Positions 42,711 to 54,590 of a stretch of 64,000 nucleotides of DNA are shown here, piece after piece. Source of the stretch: Phoronis australis (Eukaryota; Phoronida; Phoronidae); assembly GCA_002633005.1 (NCBI GenBank), contig NMRA01000173.1, forward strand, positions 573,295 through 637,294, given 5' to 3'. The position numbers and the translations under genes were made by a program. The number at the start of each line of letters is the position of its first letter. Position 1 is the stretch's first letter. A model generated the notes under the pieces. That model ran no database searches and was not told the DNA's origin. It saw only the letters and a list, made by a program, of their open reading frames with translations.

Positions 42711-45368
42711 CACCTGTGTGTGGTGACCATAGTGTGCTATTCATGACCTGCTACTGATCAATCCAGACACTCGATGACATAATTATGAGAGTATACTGTA
42801 AAGCGGCAAATGGTTTAACAAATGGGCCTCGGGATAACAACACCTGTGTCATCTATCAATGAGAGATACTGAATTTTCCTGTTCATGAAATTGAATTCAA
42901 TCGCTTACCTATATGTTTCTAGTCAAATCAGTTGTTACTTAAAATATTATGAGTGAATCCATGTGTGTGTGACATAGGCGATGTTGCTTAAACGTTATGA
43001 ATCGGATGGCAGCAATGACATTACAATATGTGTCGTATTTTCATTTTAGTCAAATGATGTTTTTATTGTCATCCACTTTTTTAGTTCAACCTTAAACATT
43101 TGTGAAATTCATAAAAATATGAAATCCTTAAACTGGCGTGGAAATGCATATCGCAAACAATTTTTAAGTCTGGTCAGCACGCCACCTGTTGGCCACATCA
43201 CGTGACCAGTCATAAAAATGCTTTGCGACATTTGTGAAATTCGTTATATGGAGTGCAATGACTAATAAAACTGACTGTTGACCTCTGACCTCATTCACAG
43301 TTATGTTTATCTGAATCAGTGTGGAGGGTTCATAATGATTAGTTGTGAACAGTCTACAACAATCTAACTCCAGTTTTGACATGTCAAGAATTGTACGAAG
43401 ACTACCTCAAAACCCAACTGCTGCCTTCTGGTTTGGTAATTGGCCCAATTATGTTGCACACCCAACATAATTAATGAGAAGCAGAATACTGGCAACATTG
43501 TTCAAAAGTTAGGTTGTAAAAGGCGCATTTCTTATCCAATTTTCAAAATTCAAAAACTTTACCATGTGTACTTTTCACGAACAATTCAAATACGATATTT
43601 AAAAAATTAATTTAAGTAACTCCCTGGTGTCTGATCTTTGTGGTAGATTTTGAATTATGCAAACTGGTTGAGTTGCATGCCCAATCTCGACTGGTTAGAG
43701 TGTCAACGTTGGATTCTTTTTATGAATACTTTGAACTGTCATTATGTCGAGCTGTTGGTGAATCACGTGATAACATACATCATTGTGATAAGTATTTTGG
43801 TACAAGTGATACAACATATTCCTTGTGAAACATATTGATATAACGAGTGATGATTGGTTCGTTATGTTCCTGTAAACTCAACTATGTCATCATTTCAGTG
43901 GCAGTTTAGTTGAATAAACTTCAAGTGCCAGGTGTTTTTATCTTACCTGTAGAATGAATGTATGAATTCAAGGGTTACAAAACACTCATTGAAGTGTTAC
44001 TTGAACTTTGAATCTTTTTAAGCCTCTATAAACCATGTTTTGGTGTTGAATTAATTTCTAGATGCTTTTTCAAATTAACATTCTTATCCTTTGCACGGAA
44101 ATTGGTTACATCCCGGAATTTTGCATAACTGCCATATTGCATTAATGGCTGAAACTAACGTGCCATAATGACGCCAAAGAACAAGCAACTTAATGCGCCT
44201 GGTCTGAAGCATTGTCATTTTTTCTCAAATTGGAAATCATTTCTAATCTGAGGTGCACGATGAGATGGATTTTATAACAGGCATTGTCCTAAATCAGAAG
44301 TTGTTTTTTTTTTGACAGGTGAGGGATATATTGCCCATTTAACTAAAATTAAAGTTTCTAGGCATCGCATTACTTTAAAGATTTATTTGCATGCTCCTAA
44401 CTATGCTAATGTATAGCAAGAACTCAACAGCAATGCTATTTTAACGAAATCTAAACAATTAAGTGCTGATATTCATTGACAACTTGTAGATGTGAAAACA
44501 AAAAAATCTGCAAATAGGTGACCTTTGCACTAATAATGTAACTCGCGGGCTCACTTAGCCTGCATCATGCGGTGTTATTCCCCAGCACCATGTCACGATA
44601 CTTACTGGACACGGTTCAGTGATTTGCGGCAGATAATCTTTCACCACAAAACTCGTTCTTATTTTGGTAATTTTCGACCTACTTCCTATTGACTTCGTCA
44701 CTGTATGTTGTGTTTCAAACTAATTCGGCCAAACAATCACAGAGATAAGGAATTATCCTGCCAGTTCCATTTTAATTGGGTCACATTTAACCAGAAGATT
44801 TGGCCTACACTTCTCTCTGAGTGAAATGGTGGGACAACTTTATTGAATTCAGACAGTACTAATTTGCAGAATGTCTCTTATTTTCAAGACCAAAATTCGG
44901 TTTCTTTTGGTAAATGATCTAATTCAAACTTTAACATTGCTCAAGTTGAAAAATTGCTGAAATCAAATTTGAAAAACAATGAGGTCATTTGTAGAAAAGT
45001 TAATTATTTGTCAAGCTGCAGGTAAATTTACTGGATATTACCATAAAGTAGCTATGTATCTGTTTTGTGATGTAATGTTCGACAGCACTGAATTTTCTAT
45101 TCCATTGGCTAACACACAACCGCGACCATCAACTTTAGTAAGGGCGGATTCAGGATTTTTTAAAAGGGGGGTTGGATCAAGGATTTTTTAAGAAGGGGTC
45201 CAAGCTAACAATTTGAAAATTCTAGATTTGATATCACTAAAGTCAAGGGAAAAGGGGGGTCTTGACCACCCACCCCTGGATTCGCCTATGGTTATGATAA
45301 TTACCGTAGAAGAGCGCCCTCTTTTGGATTGCGACTAAATTTGCCAACAGGTGGCTCTCTACGCAACC
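42711..45368. other. RWDD4 3' UTR and spacer before ADAT1
   Basis: Candidate polyadenylation signals AATAAA occur at 43264-43269 and 43913-43918. A small MITE lies at 45143-45286. The short frames at 43164-43382 and 43640-43838 show no domain. I see no further gene. Confidence 0.5.
45143..45286 (+). mobile_element. Short MITE, GGCGGAT-end family
   Basis: It starts ggcggattcaggatttttta and ends cctggattcgcc, with a G-rich block at both sides inverted (aaaaggggggt and gaccacccacccc). At 144 bp it shares only the terminal sequence with the larger copies. It ends about 80 bp upstream of the ADAT1 start codon. Confidence 0.75.
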
Positions 45369-48300
45369 ATGGCTTCAGGACCGTCGGTTTGTCCTCTGCC
45401 AGATGAAATAGCTAGATTTTGCTTTGATTTCTACTCAAAAAAGTTACCCAAACGAGGAAAACCACAGAAGGACAAAGAATGGACTCTTCTTGCTGCAGTT
45501 ATTTTGTTTGATGAATCAAGTATGTCTGTGGTGTACAGTCGGACTGCAGAGTGCCAGCAGTATTAGTAGGCCTACTGTCCTCAGGCTCGTCAGCCGTTTC
45601 GACCGAATTTCACCCAGTTTCACTGTTTTCACTTGTCGGATATAGCGGTCCCTGATTTAGAGAACCAGGCAATCACTGAGTAACGGGCCTGTTATTTTGT
45701 GAATTAACTGGTTCTCTAAATCAGGGACCGCTATATCCAACCAGTGCCATAAAGCGAGCGTGCTAATTCCATTCAGCTATAGGCAATTCCCCATTAGCGA
45801 GTGGCTAACAGAGGCTCATATAATTTGCTGGAAGCAAATCTACAACATTTTACCCTTTCCTACAGAACAGGCGTACCACCAGGAAGGTGAAAACCAGGTT
45901 GTCTCACATACAGGTCATCAACTTCCCTGGCCTTGGTACTTTTACCATCACAACACAAGTGAACTCAAGGTTGTCTCTCATATAGGTCCTCAACTCCTGG
46001 AACTTTTACTACCACCATAACCATGCGCGCCTTCCGAAGTCCGCGGGTACTAGTTGGCAGTGCTCCATCAGTAAATCATCCATTTGCCGACTATACCATT
46101 TGTAATAATAGCCGAGATTACCCGACCTGGGAATCGAACCAGCAACCCCCATAAAACCGGCAAGTGTGCTAACCATTCAGCTAATAGGCAATTGCCCGTT
46201 AGCAAGTGGCTAACAGAGGCTTATATAATTCACCGGAAGCACATCTACAACAACTGTATCAACAGTGTTGGCATAGGCTTTTGTTGCTCATATTGACAAG
46301 ATGCCCGCAGGCGTGTACCAAAAATTGCCGGTTGGCAATCCTTTTTCAGCAAGTTTTGCGGGACCTGCGCGGAGTCCAGTAAGCCCCTAACTTTCCATTT
46401 CATCCCCACAAAAGGCCCACTGCATTGGCCTCAGCGATGCAAAAGTTACACTAGCCGTCTTCTTACAGAAAAATCAACCCTGCAAAAGGGGGTGGGAATT
46501 AACAGACTTGGCACCCACAGTAGGGGTCCCTTAACAGTATTTGGTACATGCCTGCGAGCACCTTGTCAATATGAGTGACCCTCCGGGCACTTCTCAAATG
46601 TTGTTGAATTCAAGAAGGCGTTAGTGTAGTAGGCTGATGGTCGTTGTCCACTAGAGCTGGAGAGTATATTTCACTATTTCATTTTATTATATACCTATTG
46701 TCAGGAAGGTTTTAAATGGACATGTTATTTCTGCCACTCAACTGTAAATCAACAACCACTAGCTAAAGCAGCTATGGTAGTTGATCTCTAGAGATAGACA
46801 GGAACAATTAGTTACTCGAGTGTACATACTTGTTATGCAGACCTGTCTGTCTTACTCATTTTTGTCCGTAGGCAATTTTAGTGTAAAATCATCTTGTTCC
46901 AAGTTATGAACCTGTTAGTTGGTAGTTCACACTTCAAAGTCAGGCATCTTAATCAGTCGACCAAGAAGCAGTTACTTGAAGGCAAGTGATTAAGAGAGGC
47001 CTTCAAATGTACCATACTCTTCCCTATAACATCATTTGTCCTTGACCTTTTAAGGAAACTGGAACGATTGTTTTGCAGAACATGGAACTAATTCTCGCAT
47101 TGTGTTTCAATGAATCTGTTTTTAAAGAACTACAATTACTGCAAAATGTGTGGTGCATCAGTAATCTAGTGTTAATTACTCCACTGAGTGATTGCATTCC
47201 AGGTAGAAATTCAACTGCACATGAGAATTACTGAATAGATCCAAATACTGCTTTAACACTAGCATTCTGCTTTGAAGTTGTTGGTGGTTCATTGTGACTG
47301 TTGCTGGTTCACTGTGACTGTTGGTGGTTCATTGTGACTTTTAACAATTCTTCTTTTAGTCCTCATCCTTTTACAGTTATGCCATAAGTCAGTCACCCGT
47401 TTTAGTGACTAAAAACATGTGCCCCCTTTTTAAATTATTGACTGTGAATAAGTGTTGTTTCTTTCCAATTGTAGAGAAGGAGGAGTCAATGAAGATAGTG
47501 TCCATGGCAACAGGTTCAAAATGCATTGGAAAGTCCAAAATGTCAAAGCAAGGTACAGTAACTATTTGACTAGTCTTTGCTTCCAAATGCACTTTATACA
47601 TTCATGGCACGTTACATTCTTGTACATTTGAATGCATGACTCAGTCTGTATTCATTGGCTCCTTTTGGGCTACATTTTTCATATTGAAATGTTATGATTT
47701 TTAGTAGAACTATCCATTTACTTAGTATTCCACTCATAGTGTAGAAGGGCATGCCATATATTCTGTAAATGTTACTAAATGACCATCTCTACTTCAGGTG
47801 ACATTTTGCATGACAGCCATGCTGAGGTACTGTCCAGGAGAGCATTCTTAAGGTGATCTACCGTTTAGTGTTAACTTGGGTGTTAAAGTGATTACATTTT
47901 GTTAAATTCACTTACATTACTTAATATTTGCTAACAAAAATATAATGAGGACTTAAACTGTGGAACTTCAATAATATTCATTGTTCGTCATGATTGACTT
48001 TCCTGTCATAAATACATGTGACCAAACTGTTTAATGGTTCAACGAATATGATGTCTTTATGGGTCTTAGTATGTGGTTGAATTACCAGTCTATTGTTATA
48101 AATTTATTCAATATAGATACCATTAAATCTATGTAATGTGCAGTCAAACGTACTTTATTCTCATTTCAGGTACATATATAGGCAGCTGCATATGTGTTAC
48201 CATGGTGATAATTCAGAAGTGTTTCTTCCACCTGCTGAAGATGGTCGTTGCCAGCAAAGAAACAACATCTCATTTCACTTCTTCACAAGTCACACACCAT

Positions 48301-51300
48301 GTATGTTGATAGCTCTCAAGTGTAGACATTTTTAAGGGAACATTTAAAGTTAGTAGGACCCTTGAAAATGGTTACTTTTGCATTAGGGGCTATCAAAAAA
48401 TAGGACTTTTATGATTTTTATTAAAAAATTAATAGTTGCATAAAACAAAAACGGAATGATAATTTAGAAAACTGTAACAGCGTATTTGAGGTTTCAACTT
48501 AAATATTTATATGAAACAAAATGTGGTCATGTTATAATTGATACTGCTGTTTTGTTGTGCCTTTCTTTTTTGCTAAATTTTACTAAAAAGGCAGGCATGA
48601 TCATTTGATCCAAAAATAGCAGATTGATATAAAGTCCAAAATCAAATCCTATGGGCTTTCTACTCTCAGAAAATAATACTTTACTGAGTTAAAATCTATA
48701 GGTTTGTCTTAGATAACCTTAAGCCACATTGACTTGCTGTTTTAAGGTTGGTGTCATCATTCACCAGGCTTTTGTGATTCTCAGTCTCAAAACACTAAGT
48801 ACCATTAGCCTCTGCGTAATTGGTCTCAACTTTCATTGTACAGCGGTAACAAGCTTTAGAAGAACTGACAAATTCTTATTGCTGAAGACTGGACTATGCA
48901 CCGCCAAACAATGTGTATGTTAGCCGAAACCTGTGATTATTTCTGCCATTTAGCGACCATATGTTATTTTGTTTTACCAGGTGGCGATGCGTCAATATTT
49001 CCGAAGCCACAGAAAGAGAGAAGCCATGCAAATTACAAAACTTCTCCAAATTCTGATGATTGTGGCGAAGTGAGTGATATCATTAGTTTCTCATATAATA
49101 AATTCAAAAGATGGTCGTGTAATGACGCCAAAGGAGAACCACCTACGAAGATAACAAGGCAATGCACTGCGGACAATAGTACAGGGACTGTTCTCTCAGG
49201 CGATTCCATTACAAGTTGTAGAAACACTGTGATTACATCTACTGTGGGCTTCACTAAGTTAAACAATACGTCTCCTTTGCCACAAAGTAACACACATGAA
49301 GACAGTACGCCTAATGTTCAGCTTGACTTCAAGGATATTTTTCGGACTGGAGCCAAGTGTGTGCCAGATGGTTTACAGGATCTCCTGGGGCAAGGAGCAA
49401 AGTACCACATCTCAGGGGCACTGAGGACAAAACCGGGACGGGGTGAGAGGACCATGTCTATGTCGTGCAGTGATAAGCTGGCTAGGTGGAATGTGGTTGG
49501 CTGGCAGGGGGCGCTACTCAGTCACTTCCTGCTTGCTCCTGTCTATATGTCATCCTTAACTGTGGGCAGGTATACTTCAGCTTGCTCTGTTATGATAATC
49601 TTGAAAGTGAATCAAGTAATGTTATGCGTATTTTACATGTCCACAGTGGAAGTGTAGTACTTTGAAGTTTGAATGGTGTATTTGAAATTTCTTAGCTTTA
49701 TGGCTGAGGGTGGTATGACAACCCTCAATATTTGATTGATTAGTTCTTACCCTGAAGACATATTTAATTGTGTAGTGCTGCTCCCCGTCCATTTTGTGCT
49801 CACATGTCAACACTTTGCTGTGCTGTGTGTGCTGTGTCCATCAAATGCACACATATCAACTCCATGCATTGTTCTTTTAAAATTCAATATATTGTTTACT
49901 TGTTGCAGGTGTCCATTTTCATTGCCTGCCATGCAGAGAGCAGTTTTTGACAGAGTGAGCAAGATAACCAATCTGTCCGATGGTTACCGTGTCAACTTAC
50001 CTGTGATGCACCAGTCTCAGCTCCAGTTTATGGATGGCAAAGATGCGTTGTCTGAACGTGTCTGCGTTGGGAATAGTGATGTGAAAGTAGTTCCTTCGTC
50101 AGCTGGTAAGTTAAAGAGTGTTTAAAATTGAAGTGGATTCTTTTTGCTTCTTTTCTGATGCAAAGTTGTTTATTGCCAGTAGTAACAAATACAAACAAGT
50201 TCATAGGAAGGATTGTATGTCTATTTTATACATGCACTCACATGCAGGCATAAGTGCATGCGCCCATGTACACAGAACCATGCATTCTGAGGGCAGCCAT
50301 ATTCAAAATGTAAAGAGCCAAAGGGGACCGTCTATAACCGAATATTTCATATTTATAGTTTTTGAAGTGAAAGACATTTTTTCATTTGAAAGTAAAGTTG
50401 ATATCATCCTCCTTCCTTTTTTAAAAATTTCAAGGACGAGAATAACGAAGGGATATTTTTACAAACAAATGAGTAAATAAAGAATATCTGATTCATGTAA
50501 TTAACCAAAAGAAGAGAGATTAAATGAATTTTGGGTGTTTGGAAATGATCATTGAATTGTAGCAGGCAAGAACTGTACTTAACGCCTCCTTGGTCCACTT
50601 GTTACCTTGATCTGTCTGCTTCCTATTCACTCTGTTTTGGAGTGCTTACATTTGCTGTAGGGTGTCAACAAATTCTAGACTATTCTTTATGTAATTTCAT
50701 CGAATAACTTTTTATTTTCTAGTATATTTAATGTTTCACAGGGCTCGCACTTCAGACTTTGGTGCTGAACCATGAGTGAGACATGCACATCCTGCATGCT
50801 GCTCATTTCAATTCAACTTTGAAAGTTATAACTTTGTCATAGGATTTTTTAGTTATATAACCTGTCTAAAATACAATTAGATGTCATTGTGTTTCTCATG
50901 GCAATACTTACAACTGTTTTACATTCTATTTCAAACATTTTCATGAAAAATATTATAAATGGAAACAATAAACTGCATGGGTTAAATTTGTTCTCAAAAT
51001 TAGAAATCATAACTGATAAACCAAACCGTGACTCCATGTAAATGAATAAATATTAAGTCAATGGGAAATTTACAAGTATTGTTAAAGTTTTTCAGATCGG
51101 GGAGGGTGAAAAGTGTTTGTCGCACACAAACGGTTGTCGTTTTCTGTCCCCTTACATTTACCTTCACTAATTTTTGTAAGTTTTTATTCCAGTATTAGAC
51201 TCAAACTTGATCTCTTTGTTGCCTAATATTTCGTTGTACAGATATAGAGCTTTTGCTTCACCTGTAGAGGTGGCTGTAATTATGAAATGAATTGTTCCAG

Positions 51301-52369
51301 CAATTATTTGGTGTGATGTGGCAGAGAGAAACCTGGAAATTGCTGTCAATGGAAGAAAACAGGGGGTCATAGCCAAAAATACACATAAGCCTGAAGCCAG
51401 GTAATTTTTTTTTTTAATTTACATTGTAATACTCCAAAGTTGGTATGTATTTAGTTTTCCCAATTGCCCTTGTTACATCTGTTTTCATCAAATTTTCATG
51501 GACAAAGTTATTGTGAGTAGTTAATTTTGTAGGTTTGATTTTCAGGAACAATTATTTCGTCCTTCTACCAAGATCACAGTCTGGACTACTTCATTGATAT
51601 TATGAAGCTTTCCCAAATTGGTTAGATTACTTCAATGTTGTTTTCAGGTGTGCCACTTGTAAGTACAATTTGTTCAAGACCTTCATAGAGCTGGTATCCT
51701 CTCTCCCTAAAGACAAACTTCCAACTTCTTTAAGGTAAGTCATTTGGTATTTTAGTCCATTACCTGATAATTATATAAAGTTGATATCAATTTTTCCCAG
51801 ATTACATGTTAACCTGCAGACTGTGTTGCTAAATGTTACAAATAGGTTGTTAAAAACAATTAGCTTCATCTCTTCACTCAATGTTGAGTGATGTTTAAAT
51901 GCCAAGGCATGTGTTAATTGTGTTATCAGATGGGATGGATCACATTAACAATGGCGCCTGCCTCATTCCAGATGGATGATTATGAAAGGTGGCAGGTGTG
52001 TTCTTACTGAGAATATTGCTAACTTGCTGTGCACCCCCTACAGGCTATTTTGTTTACAAGCATTGTTCCCTTTAGTGAAAATGTTTAACATAATAATCAT
52101 CCCTTATACATGGGTTGTACGTCTGCATTGTTCTTGTTAATAAGTAGACTCAGTTTCTCTTTGGCAGGGATATGTCATTAGCTAACCATCAAGCAGTCTT
52201 GAATGTTTTTCAATTTTTTTTCATTCCCAGAAGTCCCAGTCTGTCTTCTTACTACAGTTACAAGCAAGCTGCCATCAACTACCAGTCTACATGGAACTCA
52301 GTACTTGGTGAATTGAAGTATTGGGTTAGAACTCCGCCAGATATGTCTCTGTTTTGTCTTGACTCTTAG
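45369..52369 (+). CDS. ADAT1: tRNA-specific adenosine deaminase 1
   Basis: Nine exons: 45369-45519, 47475-47552, 47798-47852, 48170-48300, 48981-49569, 49909-50105, 51301-51400, 51648-51734 and 52231-52369 (stop TAG). All are GT-AG and in phase; 508 aa (human 502). An in-frame ATG at 45351 is an alternative start. ADAT1 deaminates A37 to inosine in tRNA-Ala. The zinc-deaminase centre is complete: H84 and catalytic E86 in DSHAEV, C139 in HTPCGDAS (split by an intron), and C301 in [11 protein letters not shown]. The flanking conserved motifs [17 protein letters not shown] and TKPGRGERT are present. Residues about 150-250 form a poorly conserved serine/threonine-rich insert, as in the family. 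The C-terminus keeps the conserved YKQAAINYQ and [11 protein letters not shown] blocks. It is the second gene after RWDD4 in the same direction and converges on the SH3 gene. Confidence 0.96.
45636..45739. mobile_element. Hairpin element, copy 2
   Basis: The arms, tcggatatagcggtccctga then tttagagaaccag and their inverse, are about 33 bp and almost perfect. The loop differs from copy 1 at 36907-36997. It lies in ADAT1 intron 1, next to a truncated SINE-like sequence (45740-45850). Confidence 0.85.
45740..45860 (-). repeat. Truncated copy of the SINE-bearing repeat
   Basis: The block ccattcagctataggcaatt, then agtggctaacagaggct and tatataatt, matches 46165-46265 in the same orientation. The tRNA-like part stops at the A-box side, where the hairpin element 45636-45739 begins. 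Confidence 0.65.
46118..46265 (-). repeat. tRNA-derived SINE
   Basis: On the minus strand it has a polymerase III A box (tagctgaatgg, 46183-46173) and a perfect B box (ggttcgattcc, 46140-46130) at tRNA spacing, with a T-arm-like ctgg-ttcgatt-ccag. It lacks a foldable acceptor stem, so it is a SINE head rather than a tRNA gene. In ADAT1 intron 1. Confidence 0.7.
46288..46575. mobile_element. Foldback element in ADAT1 intron 1
   Basis: The left end ctcatattgacaag, then cgcaggcgtgtacc, is matched inversely on the right by ggtacatgcctgcg and cttgtcaatatgag. Arms are about 38 bp over a 288-bp element with no coding potential. It starts directly after the SINE-bearing repeat. Confidence 0.85.
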
Positions 52370-52991
52370 CAGATTGTGAGGGGATGATAGCTTTTTCAAA
52401 TTTTGGCTGCTATTTATTTTGAAAATAATATTTGTACAGAGGTTTTTTCATACATTCACAAATGTTTCACTATTTATTGTCTGAAATAATGGCTGATAAA
52501 ATAACCAGGAACAAATACATGTGAGACTGGTGACATACAAGGCTTACTAGCTAATCCTTATATTTATTACTATAGTGGCTTGCCTTGACAATGTTGATTC
52601 TTACTGAAAGGAAAATTGGGCTGAAATATGTGCTGTTTTTCATATCAGTTACCAACTTTTAGTGTTTGCCATTGTATAAGTTTACATAAAGAACTTTTTG
52701 CAAATTTCAGTGACTTACTCTCCAAAAGTATTTTGGGAGCAGTTGAATGCTGTGCTACTCATACAGACTGGACTTGTCATTAAAATGGACCATACAATGC
52801 ACTTGTTACTTGTCATTAAAATGGACCATACAATGCACTTGTTACTTGTCATTAAAATGGACCATACAATGCACTTGTTACTTGTCATTAAAATGGACCA
52901 TACAATGCACTTGTTACAATTAAAGAACACACTTGTTATTATAGCAAGATCATTGAATTTTCTGTTGTCAATGTGGTGCAATTTAAAGTAG
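52370..52991. other. Convergent 3' region between ADAT1 and the SH3 gene
   Basis: These 622 bp hold the 3' UTRs of two converging genes. They contain a 36-bp tandem repeat (52772-52917) and no gene. Confidence 0.7.
52772..52917 (+). repeat. Minisatellite, 36-bp unit, four copies
   Basis: Four virtually identical copies of cttgtcattaaaatggacca, then tacaatgcacttgtta. The period is a multiple of three, so short repetitive open frames appear on both strands; they are not genes. It lies between the stop codons of ADAT1 and the SH3 gene. Confidence 0.95.
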
Positions 52992-54590
52992 TCAGACATC
53001 AGTGGTGGTAACGACCAATCCTACTTGACTGACTCGTTTCTTAGGTGCATACACAGTCTCAATGAATCCATCAGTTGTGACTGTTAGAGGAACTAGTGTT
53101 GTGTCGTTGTTTGCAGTAGATTTGGCCAGTTCTCCATAACAGATGTCACTGTCGTCTGGCATACCTATTGAACCATTCACATCATCTATGGACTTCCGGT
53201 TCATCATGTTCGCCAGTTCGCTTTCGTTTATTAGGTTTGTGACATTAGTTGTCGAGGTTAAAAGGAAACTGCTTTCACAGTCGCTCAGTTCTGAGCCCTC
53301 AGTGATTGACTGGTCCTTTTGAACCCCATTTTCTGACGCATAACCACTCTCGTGCGCTAGTATCGCTGCTGCCTGCTGCGCGTTCGTCGACTGTGTATGA
53401 GTATCGTTTAATTCGATTGCTTCCTCTTCGTTTTGGAAGTCTGGTGACGTTGGATGTAGAAGATGGAGATTATCCTTAATTTTTTGAGAAACGAACTCCA
53501 TGTTGTCATCCAGAAGGTCCTTATAATTGACTTGACGTTTTGTTTTTGCTTGCGAGGTTTTGCGACATACGCATTTAAGCAACGGGTTGGTCTCCTCCAG
53601 GCTTAATGTTTTGTCTTTAAAATTCATAAAGGTACAATCGTTGATGTTATGTTTTGGCCGTTGACTTGTTTGAACTTCTTCTAAAAATGGGAGAGAAGAT
53701 TCCGTTGCCTCGTTATGCACTGCCGATTGTGTCGATGGAACGTCGTCTACTGGTCGCTCCTGTCTGGTGTCCAAGTGATTCTCTAGTGGAATCTCAGTTT
53801 GCACGGCGCGTGTTACGACTTGTGATTTGATGGTAAATGGTGGTTGCAGTTCTCGTCGCGTGACTGTCGGTGCATCCGATTTGATAAGAACCGGTGAGTT
53901 TCTAAGCACATCTTGGTTTTCATCAGTGAAATTTGAAACTGGGTATTGCACATATTCTGATGGAATTCGATGCGGAACAGCACGCGGTGGACGGGTGTCG
54001 AACGTTTTCGTGTTTGTTGGACTTTCGTTGTTAGGTTCTTCGAGGCTTTCGGTGAATAAACTCTTCCTTAGCTGGTCGCGTTTGGTGGTTCTTTCAACGA
54101 TACCATGTATGTAATCGTAGGTTGGCGGGACGCCTATTTGGTGCCTGGTTGGTGATGAGAAATACATGTCTGTTGTATTGGAATGCTCTTGTTTGCAAGT
54201 AGAATCCATTTCGTGATAATGGACCATTTCCTTAAGTTGCGGGCTCTGTGCAGGCTCTTGCCTGAGTCGACAGTATTCTAGTGGAACATATCCCGTGGCC
54301 CCATGAAGATCTCTTACAAATGCCCAACCTTTGACCTGATAGAGTAACGTAAACCATTGTCCGACAGTCGCTCTGAGCTCGGTCAATCCTTGGGGCTCAA
54401 AGTCGCTTACCACTTTTACAGGCACTTGGGTCGGCCGAGACGGTGAGCTGTTGCACAAGTGACTAAGCAGACGATCCATACCGACTGATCGTCTGCTTCC
54501 ACTTCCGGAATGTTTCTCGTTTTTGTGTGAAATTTGATTCATATTTACCGTCCGCGATACAATTACATCAGTCCGTCGTAACTTATCCAT
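52992..54590 (-). CDS. SH3-domain protein of unknown family, intronless ORF
   Basis: An uninterrupted 532-codon frame. The SH3 domain occupies about residues 56-109: VSDFEPQG replaces the ALYDY-type motif, the binding-face Trp is in KGWAFV, and the end is GATGYVPLEYC. The rest is predicted disordered, rich in Ser, Thr, Asn and Glu, with proline-containing stretches (RPPRAVPHRIP, about 200-210) and an AVQT motif at 262-265 resembling dynein light chain LC8 ligands (inference). A single cytosine-rich motif CVCRK lies near 340. An acceptor at 54677-54679 and a candidate donor at 55368-55373 suggest a 5' UTR intron, so this is not a retrocopy. The start follows an in-frame upstream region without a better ATG. 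Probably a cytoplasmic adaptor; I cannot name the family. Confidence 0.8.
   Translation of the reverse strand: MDKLRRTDVIVSRTVNMNQISHKNEKHSGSGSRRSVGMDRLLSHLCNSSPSRPTQVPVKVVSDFEPQGLTELRATVGQWFTLLYQVKGWAFVRDLHGATGYVPLEYCRLRQEPAQSPQLKEMVHYHEMDSTCKQEHSNTTDMYFSSPTRHQIGVPPTYDYIHGIVERTTKRDQLRKSLFTESLEEPNNESPTNTKTFDTRPPRAVPHRIPSEYVQYPVSNFTDENQDVLRNSPVLIKSDAPTVTRRELQPPFTIKSQVVTRAVQTEIPLENHLDTRQERPVDDVPSTQSAVHNEATESSLPFLEEVQTSQRPKHNINDCTFMNFKDKTLSLEETNPLLKCVCRKTSQAKTKRQVNYKDLLDDNMEFVSQKIKDNLHLLHPTSPDFQNEEEAIELNDTHTQSTNAQQAAAILAHESGYASENGVQKDQSITEGSELSDCESSFLLTSTTNVTNLINESELANMMNRKSIDDVNGSIGMPDDSDICYGELAKSTANNDTTLVPLTVTTDGFIETVYAPKKRVSQVGLVVTTTDV

Noticed and set aside
46118-46190. Functional tRNA gene on the minus strand
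   Set aside because: A and B boxes are present, but no acceptor stem or clear anticodon arm can be folded by eye, and a second partial copy is nearby, so a SINE is more likely.
52698-52999. Repeat-containing frames on both strands downstream of ADAT1
   Set aside because: They are produced by a 36-bp tandem repeat in the convergent 3' region.
53827-54114. 95-codon plus-strand frame
   Set aside because: It is antisense to the SH3 gene ORF and has no domain.
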